Part shown: one piece after another, positions 1-5,930 of the stretch
Layout: every line of letters starts with the position of its first letter
Position numbering within the stretch: the first letter of the stretch is position 1
Assembly: GCA_937902565.1 (NCBI GenBank)
Contig: CALFMX010000158.1
Span: forward strand, 1 to 10,154
Reading direction: 5' to 3'
From: an uncultured Spirochaetales bacterium
GTDB lineage: Bacteria > Spirochaetota > Spirochaetia > Sphaerochaetales > Sphaerochaetaceae
Length of the DNA stretch: 10,154 nucleotides
Program-made: the position numbers and the translations under genes
Notes under the pieces: model-generated
The model's database searches: none
What the model saw: only the letters and a program-made list of their open reading frames with translations
Told to the model about the DNA's origin: nothing

Positions 1-1
1 G

Positions 2-1126
2 AGGACACTGCTGCCGTCTGTTACCTCTGTGATGATGAATCATCCACTGGTGAGACTGAGTGCCATAGAGAATCCATCGCTCTTTTTCGATCTCTACAAG
101 CCTCCGGTAGTGGTGGATGAAATCCAGAAGGTTCCTGAGCTCTTTGAATACATCAAGGATATCGTTGATGAAAAGGCGGATAAGGGGCAATTCTATTGTA
201 CCGGATCACAAAACTTTACGCTGATGAGCGGCGTGAGTGAAAGCCTGGCAGGACGGGCAGGCATTATCCGGCTATTGGGTCTTTCGTTGCGAGAGATTGT
301 GCAAAGTACCTATCGTATCCCGTTTCTGCCCACCGCAGGTCACGCTGAGGCGGTATCGGCATCGATGGAGCCCCTCGGGTATGATGATATTGTGCGCCTC
401 ATCCACACCGGGTTCTTTCCTGAGCTTCATCAAAGTGAGGGCGATCTCGATGACTGGCAAGACTTCTACAGCTCATACTTCCAGACCTATATCGAGAAGG
501 ATGTCAAGGATGTACTGCGGATTCAGGATGAATCGGCGTTCATCAAGTTTGTCCGGGCGACCGCAGCCTGTACCGGCAATATCCTGAACATGAGCTCGAT
601 TGCCGAGGTCTGTGGCAAGGATGTAAAGACCGTCCAGGCGTGGCTCAGTGTGCTTGAGAGCAGCGGTTTGGTATATCTGCTACAACCTTACCACAACAAC
701 TTCAACAAGAGACTGGCGAAAACACCGAAGCTCCACTTCCTCGACACCGGCCTTGCCTGCTGGCTCTTGGGGTGGAACACCCCAGAGCAGCTGGTCCATG
801 GGGCGATGTGGGGGCATATCTTCGAGAGCTTTGTCTTTGGTGAGGTGCTGAAGAGCTACTACAATAATGGGATCGTCGTACCGCCGTTGTACTACTATCG
901 TGATCGGGAGCGATCAGAGATCGATCTCGTGATCGAGCAGGGCGACACGCTGCATCCGGTTGAGATCAAGACGACAAGCGACCCCACATCATCGATGGTG
1001 AGCTCATTCCGTTGCTTGGATGATATTGGGGGGAAGAAGCGCGGGGAGGGTGCAGTCGTATGCCTTGCCAAGGAGTACTTGCCGCTTCGCGATGATGCCT
1101 GGATTATGCCGGCCCAGATGGTGTAG
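2..1126 (+). CDS. DUF4143-family AAA ATPase, 5'-truncated at window edge
   Basis: This is the C-terminal majority of an AAA_14/DUF4143 ATPase, a family common in spirochaetes and Bacteroidetes whose cellular role is unsettled. The reading frame is open to the left edge, and the first ATG (29) is unlikely to be the true start because the Walker A region that begins these proteins is absent. What remains starts at the Walker B segment (PPVVVDEIQK, about 30 residues in), followed by the CTGSQNF sensor-like strand, a helical middle and the DUF4143 part (FLDTGLACWLLG). Near the C terminus EIDLVIE followed by HPVEIK resembles a PD-(D/E)XK nuclease-like core, usual for this family. Family members are around 400 residues, so only about 40 are missing. 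A frame-1 reading gives YLCDD just before PLVRLSAIENP in frame 2, so the copy may be frameshifted near 37-43. Family assignment is confident; whether it is intact is not. Confidence 0.85.
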   Translation, partial: RTLLPSVTSVMMNHPLVRLSAIENPSLFFDLYKPPVVVDEIQKVPELFEYIKDIVDEKADKGQFYCTGSQNFTLMSGVSESLAGRAGIIRLLGLSLREIVQSTYRIPFLPTAGHAEAVSASMEPLGYDDIVRLIHTGFFPELHQSEGDLDDWQDFYSSYFQTYIEKDVKDVLRIQDESAFIKFVRATAACTGNILNMSSIAEVCGKDVKTVQAWLSVLESSGLVYLLQPYHNNFNKRLAKTPKLHFLDTGLACWLLGWNTPEQLVHGAMWGHIFESFVFGEVLKSYYNNGIVVPPLYYYRDRERSEIDLVIEQGDTLHPVEIKTTSDPTSSMVSSFRCLDDIGGKKRGEGAVVCLAKEYLPLRDDAWIMPAQMV

Positions 1127-1461
1127 ATAGCGTTCCTTTCACCCATGCATCGGGCTCACCCCTGTCCGGTTAACGGAGTTATGGCTCATTGCAACGTATT
1201 ACAATGATATAACAAAAGCATTTTGCGATTTTACGAATCACCGTATTGAAGCGAATCAAGCTGAATAGCGCCTTCAGTGGTAACAGGACACAATCACCGC
1301 CACATGTCTCTCTAGGGTGTGATGGTCCAACCAAACAGGAGGATGAGCGTACCTGATGCTGGATCATTGGCTATAGTTATGCATCATGCATAATCGAAAG
1401 TGCGTGTGACTCGAACTATTGCGCAGTATTCGTTTGTGAATTTCTAAAGGCCTGTGAAGAG
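1127..1461. other. AT-rich intergenic spacer before the putative TA cassette
   Basis: About 335 bases without a convincing gene. The row 1201-1260 is only about one third G+C by hand count, far below the ~60% of the core genes further right. The short open frames here lack recognisable protein features and good ribosome sites. The only structured element I can support is the promoter/palindrome at 1367-1394. No clear terminator for the upstream ATPase gene was seen. The composition fits an accessory or acquired segment. Confidence 0.5.
1367..1394 (+). promoter_or_regulatory. Candidate promoter with embedded operator palindrome
   Basis: A -35-like TTGGCT (1367-1372) and a -10-like CATAAT (1389-1394) are separated by 16 nt. 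Between and partly over the -10 lies a perfect inverted repeat, TTATGCAT-C-ATGCATAA (1377-1393). Such a palindrome overlapping the core promoter is the usual place for an autorepressor to bind. The downstream cassette ends with a zinc-finger/HTH protein that could be that repressor. The palindrome is seen directly; promoter activity and the binding partner are inferred. Confidence 0.5.
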
Positions 1462-1815
1462 ATGCTGAGAGGGGGGATTGGGAAGGTAACACTCATGGGA
1501 TGGGTTGTTAAGTCGGCTGGCCGTGATTTCTCATTGTGGACGCAGAAAGAGATTCTAGAGATCATTGCCTCGGGTGGATTGCAGAATCCTGTGTATATCA
1601 ATTCAAAAGAGTTTGTTCGAAGTACTGAGATTCCTCCCCCGATCTGCGACAGCTATCGGTTTGAATGTGGCTTTGATGAGGGGTATATATCCTATTTTTT
1701 CAGCAACGAACAGAAGAAGTGGGTCATCAAGTCGCTGCATCGAGCAGACGAAGAGAGCGAGACAACCTTTACGTTGGCGTTTCGAAAAGCTGGATACCTC
1801 CTGGAGGAAGGATAG
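1462..1815 (+). CDS. Small unrecognised protein, putative toxin of a type II TA pair
   Basis: A 117-residue protein (106 if it starts at ATG 1495) that I cannot assign to a named family. It is acidic towards the C terminus, with an N-terminal amphipathic stretch (WTQKEILEIIASGG) and a strand-rich core (GYISYFFS, KKWVIKSLH), and has no signal peptide or membrane segment. Its stop is 4 nt before the ATG of an MqsA/YgiT-like zinc-finger HTH protein, so the two are almost certainly co-transcribed, and the toxin-first order matches mqsRA and higBA modules. The toxin role rests on size, order and partner only; I do not see MqsR or RelE catalytic motifs. Start 1495 has the better ribosome site (GGAAGG at 1481-1486, 8 nt spacing), whereas 1462 has only a poorly placed AAGG, so the true start may be 1495. 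Confidence 0.6.
   Translation: MLRGGIGKVTLMGWVVKSAGRDFSLWTQKEILEIIASGGLQNPVYINSKEFVRSTEIPPPICDSYRFECGFDEGYISYFFSNEQKKWVIKSLHRADEESETTFTLAFRKAGYLLEEG
1803..1812 (+). promoter_or_regulatory. Strong ribosome binding site for the putative antitoxin
   Basis: GGAGGAAGGA lies 7 nt before ATG 1820, inside the last codons of the upstream gene. It fixes the antitoxin start at 1820 rather than the earlier in-frame ATG at 1565. It also implies efficient, coupled translation of the antitoxin, as expected when more antitoxin than toxin is needed. Confidence 0.7.
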
Positions 1816-1819
1816 CATC

Positions 1820-2293
1820 ATGGACGGTCGAAGATGTGTATATTGTGGTAGTGACGAGCTCTTCATCAAGAGCGATTCTCTCGAACTGCATGAGCCGTTT
1901 CTGGGAACTCAATCGGTGACGATTGAGGTACTGACATGCCGGAAGTGTGGATGTGAAGAGTACCTTCCCTCCAATGACGAGAGGATTGAACGGGCAATGT
2001 CCGATCTGAAGAAAGCATCGATGGTGCTGCTCCTCAATGATCTGAACAGCAGTGGATTGACCATTGCATACATGGAACGTGCACTCGGCCTTCCTGCCCG
2101 GACGCTGGCCCGGTGGAAGAACGAGGCATCCCTCATGCCATCGGCTGCAGGCCATGCCCTGATGAGACTGATACGGACCTTCCCGTGGCTCCTGCAGGTA
2201 GCTGAAGCCGGGTTTGACGAGAATAAGGCCCGAATCCTTTTGCTCAAGACAGCAGGCAAGGAAGAAGAGAGATGTGAACCGTTGGTCCTTTGA
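1820..2293 (+). CDS. MqsA/YgiT-like zinc-finger HTH antitoxin and autoregulator
   Basis: A 157-residue protein with an N-terminal zinc-finger module of two CxxC pairs (C6/C9 and C40/C43) spaced as in YgiT/MqsA-type antitoxins, where zinc stabilises the toxin-binding domain. A central helix-turn-helix follows (about 80-101; LTIAYMERALGLPARTLARW), suited to binding operator DNA, then a conserved-looking C-terminal segment (RLIRTFPWLLQVAEAGF, 116-132). Family knowledge says such proteins neutralise a toxin encoded next to them and repress their own promoter. Here the partner ends 4 nt upstream and a perfect palindrome sits in the probable promoter at 1377-1393. An extra cysteine (C45) follows the second CxxC. 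A larger in-frame reading from 1565 is rejected because it overlaps the upstream gene and lacks this domain start. Zinc-finger/HTH architecture is confident; the TA role is likely but unproven. Confidence 0.75.
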   Translation: MDGRRCVYCGSDELFIKSDSLELHEPFLGTQSVTIEVLTCRKCGCEEYLPSNDERIERAMSDLKKASMVLLLNDLNSSGLTIAYMERALGLPARTLARWKNEASLMPSAAGHALMRLIRTFPWLLQVAEAGFDENKARILLLKTAGKEEERCEPLVL

Positions 2294-2300
2294 GTACGTT

Positions 2301-2354
2301 GACCCCCTGACCTTGCCGGCCTGGATGGTATGAAGGGTGAGGGGTCGTCCTTTT
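2301..2354 (+). terminator. Possible terminator after the TA cassette
   Basis: Eight bases after the antitoxin stop, GACCCC (2301-2306) can pair with GGGGTC (2341-2346), with a short inner ACC/GGT pairing. A modest T-run (CCTTTTG) follows. The loop is long, so this is a weak candidate. Confidence 0.3.
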
Positions 2355-2355
2355 G

Positions 2356-2386
2356 AAAAAAGAACCGGTTGTGGTCAAACCGGTTC
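2356..2386 (-). terminator. Rho-independent terminator of the tRNA gene
   Basis: On the minus strand GAACCGGTT, a 7-nt loop, and AACCGGTTC form a perfect 9-bp stem (plus-strand arms 2362-2370 and 2378-2386). Six T residues follow (plus-strand A-run 2356-2361). The stem begins 11 nt after the tRNA 3' end. On the plus strand no T-run follows, so it acts in one direction, for the tRNA transcript. Confidence 0.85.
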
Positions 2387-2397
2387 CTTGGAAGCAA

Positions 2398-2471
2398 TGG
2401 GCCCAGAAGGACTTGAACCTTCGACCCACAGATTATGAGTCTGCTGCTCTAACCAACTGAGCTATGGGCCC
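2398..2471 (-). tRNA. tRNA, anticodon CAU (probably tRNA-Ile2, otherwise elongator tRNA-Met)
   Basis: A complete 74-nt cloverleaf on the minus strand. It has a 7-bp acceptor stem (GGGCCCA with TGGGCCC), D-arm stem GCTC/GAGC, anticodon arm GCAGA-CTCATAA-TCTGT with one G-U pair, T-arm GAAGG-TTCAAGT-CCTTC and discriminator A73. The 3' CCA is not encoded. The anticodon CAU fits elongator Met, or Ile2 whose C34 is converted to lysidine by TilS to read AUA. The acceptor pairs C4-G69 and C5-G68 match those I recall as TilS-favouring determinants in E. coli ileX, whereas E. coli metT has T4/A5. This favours Ile2. It does not look like initiator tRNA, because the anticodon stem lacks three G-C pairs and position 1-72 is a G-C pair. 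It has its own promoter and terminator. Confidence 0.93.
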
Positions 2472-2485
2472 GAAACTGCTAGTAA

Positions 2486-2512
2486 TCTATAGGATTTCAC
2501 CAAGAATGTAAA
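2486..2512 (-). promoter_or_regulatory. Candidate promoter of the tRNA gene
   Basis: On the minus strand, TTTACA (plus 2507-2512) and TATAGA (plus 2486-2491) are 15 nt apart. Transcription would start about 8 nt before the tRNA 5' end at 2471. The spacing is slightly short, so this is a moderate call. Confidence 0.45.
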
Positions 2513-2558
2513 GAATGGCTTTCTCTCTTGGCTTTCTCTGTGTATGATGGGATTTGGT

Positions 2559-3620
2559 ATGAAGAAGCGCCTACTCGCCTGTATCTCAATCTTGGTCATC
2601 TCCCCACTGCTCGTCTTTGGCGGCTTGTCGGCTACATATGACGGGTGGGAGGGGCATCCGCGTATTGGTGCGGGTCTGGTTCCCACCAGCCTAGGGGCAG
2701 GCCTCTCCTTTGATTGGCAGAGCGGTACCTCCATCTATGGCAAGGGGATGGTGGGGTATTTTGAGCGGATGATATGGCAGGACCCCACCACCGGGAACCT
2801 GCTCGATACCAACCCCCTGGTCTATGACCAGTTGCGCTTTGCAGCCGAGGGTGGGCTCGCCCAACAGCTCGGCTCACACATGCTCAGTATCGGATACCGC
2901 ATCTCCTATGAGCTCCCGTTTGACTCGATGGTGGTGGGCAGGGTGCTGGAGAGCGGGGTGGTCACCCCGGTCGCCGGTTTTGCCTCGAGCCCGATCTTCG
3001 GCCCTCTCGACAGTGTCAATGGCACGCTTGAGGCACGCTACCGCTTTGACCGCTACCTGGACAACCGGGCCAAAAGCGATGGCTTCCTCCTTGACCTGAG
3101 GGGCAGCTACGGTATCAACCGCTACCTCTCCATCCTCGCTGAGGCGAAGGGGGCCAAAACCCTCCTCGCACAGATGGAGGGAGAGCGCAACCTCTTCTCC
3201 CTCGTCGTGATCGACCGTATCATCGCCTCCTATGATACCGGGACTCAGATCCCGCTCTCGGCACAGGAGAAGAGCGCCTTCGGATCCAAGATCCGTGGCT
3301 TCTCGACCCTCCAATACCCGGTAGCGCTCTCGGTGGCCAACCAGTTTGACCTCCGGCTCAACGGGCCCTCCGTCATCCATAGTGCCATCTTCCCGCGCAT
3401 GACACTCTTCTGTGACGTGGGGTATGGGTATGGGATGATGGCCAACAGCAACTACTCATCCAAGGGAGGGATGCTGGCCAGCAGTGGCATCTCACTCAAC
3501 TTCACCCTCGGCCCCTACATGGACCTGGGGTATCAGATGGCATACCTCTTGGTGGGGGAGAACCTCGCCCACCCTGGGGTGAAGATGGTCGGAGAACTGG
3601 TGGCGCACCTGCGCTTCTAG
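2559..3620 (+). CDS. Secreted outer-membrane-type beta-barrel protein, function unknown
   Basis: A 353-residue protein that I do not recognise by family. It begins with a clear Sec signal peptide: MKKRLL, a hydrophobic run (ACISILVISPLLVFGG) and probable cleavage near LSA. The mature part is rich in Gly, Ser, Tyr and alternating hydrophobic residues in short strand-like stretches (SIYGKGMVGYFERM, LSIGYRISYEL, MTLFCDVGYGYGMM). It ends in an aromatic residue (LVAHLRF), the C-terminal signal of BAM-inserted outer-membrane barrels. An outer-membrane porin or structural protein is therefore likely. I chose ATG 2559 over 2544 and 2547 because it gives a normal signal peptide and has GGGA 6 nt upstream; a -10-like TATGAT (2543-2548) also covers the earlier ATGs. 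It converges with rlpA, the two stop codons interlocking over 4 nt. Confidence 0.7.
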   Translation: MKKRLLACISILVISPLLVFGGLSATYDGWEGHPRIGAGLVPTSLGAGLSFDWQSGTSIYGKGMVGYFERMIWQDPTTGNLLDTNPLVYDQLRFAAEGGLAQQLGSHMLSIGYRISYELPFDSMVVGRVLESGVVTPVAGFASSPIFGPLDSVNGTLEARYRFDRYLDNRAKSDGFLLDLRGSYGINRYLSILAEAKGAKTLLAQMEGERNLFSLVVIDRIIASYDTGTQIPLSAQEKSAFGSKIRGFSTLQYPVALSVANQFDLRLNGPSVIHSAIFPRMTLFCDVGYGYGMMANSNYSSKGGMLASSGISLNFTLGPYMDLGYQMAYLLVGENLAHPGVKMVGELVAHLRF

Positions 3621-4264
3621 CGGTAGGGGTTGGCCTCGCTCTTCTTCAGTACATCCTTCTCAGCAAAGCCGAGGGCGGTCAGGGCCTGGACGGTCCGCTC
3701 GAGCTGGTAAGCCGGGATCCAGCGTACCGAGAGGCGGATGGCCTTGCTATCCTCAAGTAGTTCTGCCCATGGGCGCAGCCCTGCGTTGTAGAGACGCTCA
3801 TACTGTGAATAGGCGGTGATCGTCGAGGAGAAGGCACCGACCTGGATCTGGTACCAGCCGGTATCGCCGGCGCGGTCGTACTTGGACTCGGGGACATCAG
3901 GCTCGAAGAGCAGGGTGAGAGCAACCGGGGCGATGCCGCTCTTGAGCATGTCGATCTCCTTGGCTGCACTCGGGGTGAGGTCGATGATTCGCCCATCGAC
4001 GTAGGGGCCCCGGTCGTTGATCCGCACATCGACGCTCCGGTTGTTGGTCTTGTTCGTAACCCGTACGACCGTACCGAACTTCAGGCTCTTGTGGGCAGCC
4101 GAGAGGCTGTTCTCGTCAAAGTGTTCCCCGTTGGCGGTGATCGCCTCGCTCTTGTCGCTGGTGTACCAGCTGGCAATGCCCGTCTCGATGACGCTCCCGG
4201 GCTCCTGGGCGGAGAGGGGGAGGGCGAAGAGGATGATCAGGGTGCTGGTCAGCAGTCGTTTCAT
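3617..4264 (-). CDS. rlpA: RlpA-like septal lytic transglycosylase with SPOR domain
   Basis: A 215-residue secreted protein. Residues 1-19 form a signal peptide (MKRLLTSTLIILFALPLSA). Residues about 27-120 are the double-psi beta-barrel of RlpA, starting GIASWY and containing AAHKSLKFGTVVRV and RINDRGPYVDGRIIDL. H58 and D84 correspond, with the same 26-residue spacing, to the catalytic His and Asp of Pseudomonas RlpA. Residues about 136-210 are a SPOR domain (GWYQIQVGAFS), which binds denuded glycan strands at division sites. RlpA cleaves such glycans to help daughter-cell separation. RlpA is usually a lipoprotein, but there is no lipobox cysteine here, so the protein is probably free in the periplasm. 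The start at 4264 is chosen for the signal peptide; a longer reading to 4330 would run through the divergent promoters. The gene diverges from lysK and converges with the barrel-protein gene. Confidence 0.9.
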   Translation of the reverse strand: MKRLLTSTLIILFALPLSAQEPGSVIETGIASWYTSDKSEAITANGEHFDENSLSAAHKSLKFGTVVRVTNKTNNRSVDVRINDRGPYVDGRIIDLTPSAAKEIDMLKSGIAPVALTLLFEPDVPESKYDRAGDTGWYQIQVGAFSSTITAYSQYERLYNAGLRPWAELLEDSKAIRLSVRWIPAYQLERTVQALTALGFAEKDVLKKSEANPYR

Positions 4265-4270
4265 GCTATG

Positions 4271-4300
4271 AGTATACGCTCTCTCTCTTTGATTTTGCAA
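4271..4300 (-). promoter_or_regulatory. rlpA promoter, predicted leaderless
   Basis: On the minus strand, TTGCAA (4295-4300) and TATACT (4271-4276) are spaced 18 nt. Only 6 nt (4265-4270) separate the -10 from the ATG, so the predicted transcription start is at the start codon and the mRNA would have no Shine-Dalgarno leader. An AGAGAG-rich stretch lies inside the promoter spacer, too far upstream to be transcribed. Confidence 0.65.
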
Positions 4301-4307
4301 CCGACAG

Positions 4308-4336
4308 TTGAAGTACGGGGGCCCTTTCACTATAAT
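4308..4336 (+). promoter_or_regulatory. lysK promoter, predicted leaderless
   Basis: TTGAAG (4308-4313), a 17-nt spacer and a perfect TATAAT (4331-4336), with the ATG only 7 nt further on (4344). The start site would fall at or one base before the A of the ATG. It lies back to back with the rlpA promoter in a 79-bp gap between the two start codons. Confidence 0.75.
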
Positions 4337-4343
4337 CTACGCC

Positions 4344-5918
4344 ATGAGTCAACAGAACGTATCCACACACTGGGCAGATATCTATGCCGACAAGATCATC
4401 CGTGAGAAAGGGGAGAAGGAGCTGTACACCTGTGCAAGCGGCATTACCCCCTCCGGCACGGTCCATATCGGGAACTTCCGCGAGATCATCTCGGTGGAAC
4501 TCGTCGTACGCGCCCTGCGCGACAAGGGCAAGAATGTCCGCTTCATCTACAGCTGGGACGACTACGATGTCTTTCGCAAGGTTCCCAAGAACATGCCTAA
4601 CCCCGAGCTCTTGGCTACCTATCTGCGCAAGCCCATAACCCTGGTGCCGGATACCACCGGCCGGGCGGAGAACTACGCCCGCGCCAACGAGGTCGATGTG
4701 GAGCGAATCCTGCCGACCGTCGGCATCGAGTGCGAGTACCTCTACCAGGCCGAGCGCTACCGCTCGGGGATGTACTGCGAGGGGATGCGCACCGCCCTTG
4801 AGAAGAAGGAGGAGATCCGCGCCATCCTCGACGAGTTCCGCACCGAAGACCTGGATGATGATTGGTGGCCGATCGCCGTCTTCTCCTCCTTCACCGACAA
4901 GGATACGACCACCATCCTCGACTGGGATGGGGAGTGGGCCGTCACCTACCGCGATGATGAGACAGGGCAGATCGAGACGATCGACCTGCGCCATACCCCC
5001 TACGCAAAACTGCCGTGGAGGCTCGACTGGCCGATGAGATGGGCCTTCGAGGGCGTCGACTTCGAGCCGGCGGGCAAGGACCACCACAGCGAGGGCGGCT
5101 CTTTCGACACCTCACGCAAGATGGTGCGCGTCTTCGGTGCGGAGGCCCCGGTCTCCTTCCAGTACGACTTCATCTCCATCAAGGGACGGGGCGGCAAGAT
5201 CTCCTCCTCAAGCGGTGAGGTCATCTCCCTCTACGAGGTGCTCGAGGTCTATACCCCCGAGATCACCCGCTACCTCTTTGCCGGGACCCGCCCCAACAGC
5301 GAGTTTGCCATCTCCTTCGACCTCGATGTCCTGAAGATCTATGAGGACTACGATACCTGCGAGCGCATCTACTTTGGGCTGCAGGAGGTCAACGAGAAAC
5401 GGCGGGCGAAGGAGAAGCGGATCTATGAGCTGAGCCAGGTCGGGGAGGTTCCCACTGAGGCGAGCTTCCAGATCCCGTTCCGTCACCTCTGCAACCTCCT
5501 CCAGCTCCACGAAGGGGACATCGAGCGTGCCCTCGATACCCTTGGGGAGATGAGTGAGAGTCAGAGAGAGCGGCTCACTGTCCGCTCCCGCTGTGCCTGG
5601 AACTGGATCACGACCTTCAGCCCCGAGGATTTCCGCTATCGCCTGATGAGAGCGGATGATCCGCTTGTAGAGCTCAACGACGAGGAGCGTTCGGCAGTAC
5701 AGGCCCTCGCTCGTGTCGTCGAGGTCATGGATGAGATCGACGACGGGGAGTACACCACCGGCCTCTACGATGCCGCAAAGCTCAATGGCCTCGATACCGG
5801 TGACTTCTTCAAGCTCGTCTACCGCATCATGATCGGCAAGGAGCGCGGCCCGAAGCTCGGGCCCTTCCTCAAGACCTGTGGAAAAGAGAAGGTCCTGTCG
5901 ATCCTGACCCGCTACTGA
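4344..5918 (+). CDS. lysK: Class I lysyl-tRNA synthetase
   Basis: A 524-residue cytoplasmic enzyme that charges tRNA-Lys with lysine using ATP. It is the class I (archaeal-type) form, not the class II LysS of most bacteria. The Rossmann-fold signature is GTVHIGNF (HIGH motif at H41-N44, preceded by SGITPSG), and the KMSKS-like loop is KISSSSGE (K285-S289). Between them lies the editing/insertion region typical of the family, and the C-terminal ~180 residues form the helical anticodon-binding part. Full length for the family. Class I LysRS occurs in archaea, spirochaetes and some alpha-proteobacteria, and is the best taxonomic clue in the window. ATG 4344 is chosen because it follows a perfect -10 at 7 nt; the frame's earlier ATG at 4308 is inside the -35. 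An iron-sulfur flavoprotein gene follows after 12 nt, probably in the same transcript. Confidence 0.95.
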   Translation: MSQQNVSTHWADIYADKIIREKGEKELYTCASGITPSGTVHIGNFREIISVELVVRALRDKGKNVRFIYSWDDYDVFRKVPKNMPNPELLATYLRKPITLVPDTTGRAENYARANEVDVERILPTVGIECEYLYQAERYRSGMYCEGMRTALEKKEEIRAILDEFRTEDLDDDWWPIAVFSSFTDKDTTTILDWDGEWAVTYRDDETGQIETIDLRHTPYAKLPWRLDWPMRWAFEGVDFEPAGKDHHSEGGSFDTSRKMVRVFGAEAPVSFQYDFISIKGRGGKISSSSGEVISLYEVLEVYTPEITRYLFAGTRPNSEFAISFDLDVLKIYEDYDTCERIYFGLQEVNEKRRAKEKRIYELSQVGEVPTEASFQIPFRHLCNLLQLHEGDIERALDTLGEMSESQRERLTVRSRCAWNWITTFSPEDFRYRLMRADDPLVELNDEERSAVQALARVVEVMDEIDDGEYTTGLYDAAKLNGLDTGDFFKLVYRIMIGKERGPKLGPFLKTCGKEKVLSILTRY

Positions 5919-5930
5919 TTTGGAGGTACT

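Noticed and set aside
1179..1367. 62-codon minus-strand frame in the AT-rich spacer
   Set aside because: No ribosome site, no recognisable domain and unusual residue mix; not supported as a gene.
1565..1819. N-terminal extension of the zinc-finger protein to ATG 1565
   Set aside because: It overlaps the upstream gene, has no good ribosome site, and the domain begins right at ATG 1820, which has a strong RBS.
1909..2397. 162-codon minus-strand frame opposite the antitoxin
   Set aside because: It runs through the tRNA terminator hairpin and has Ser/Arg-rich low-information wording; the zinc-finger/HTH frame on the plus strand is convincing.
2516..2539. 11-nt direct repeat TGGCTTTCTCT (2516-2526 and 2529-2539)
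   Set aside because: Only two copies, pyrimidine-rich and short; probably chance, though it lies just before the barrel-protein start.
4266..5087. 273-codon minus-strand open frame opposite lysK
   Set aside because: Class I LysRS motifs are in the plus strand; this is a codon-bias shadow without any recognisable feature.
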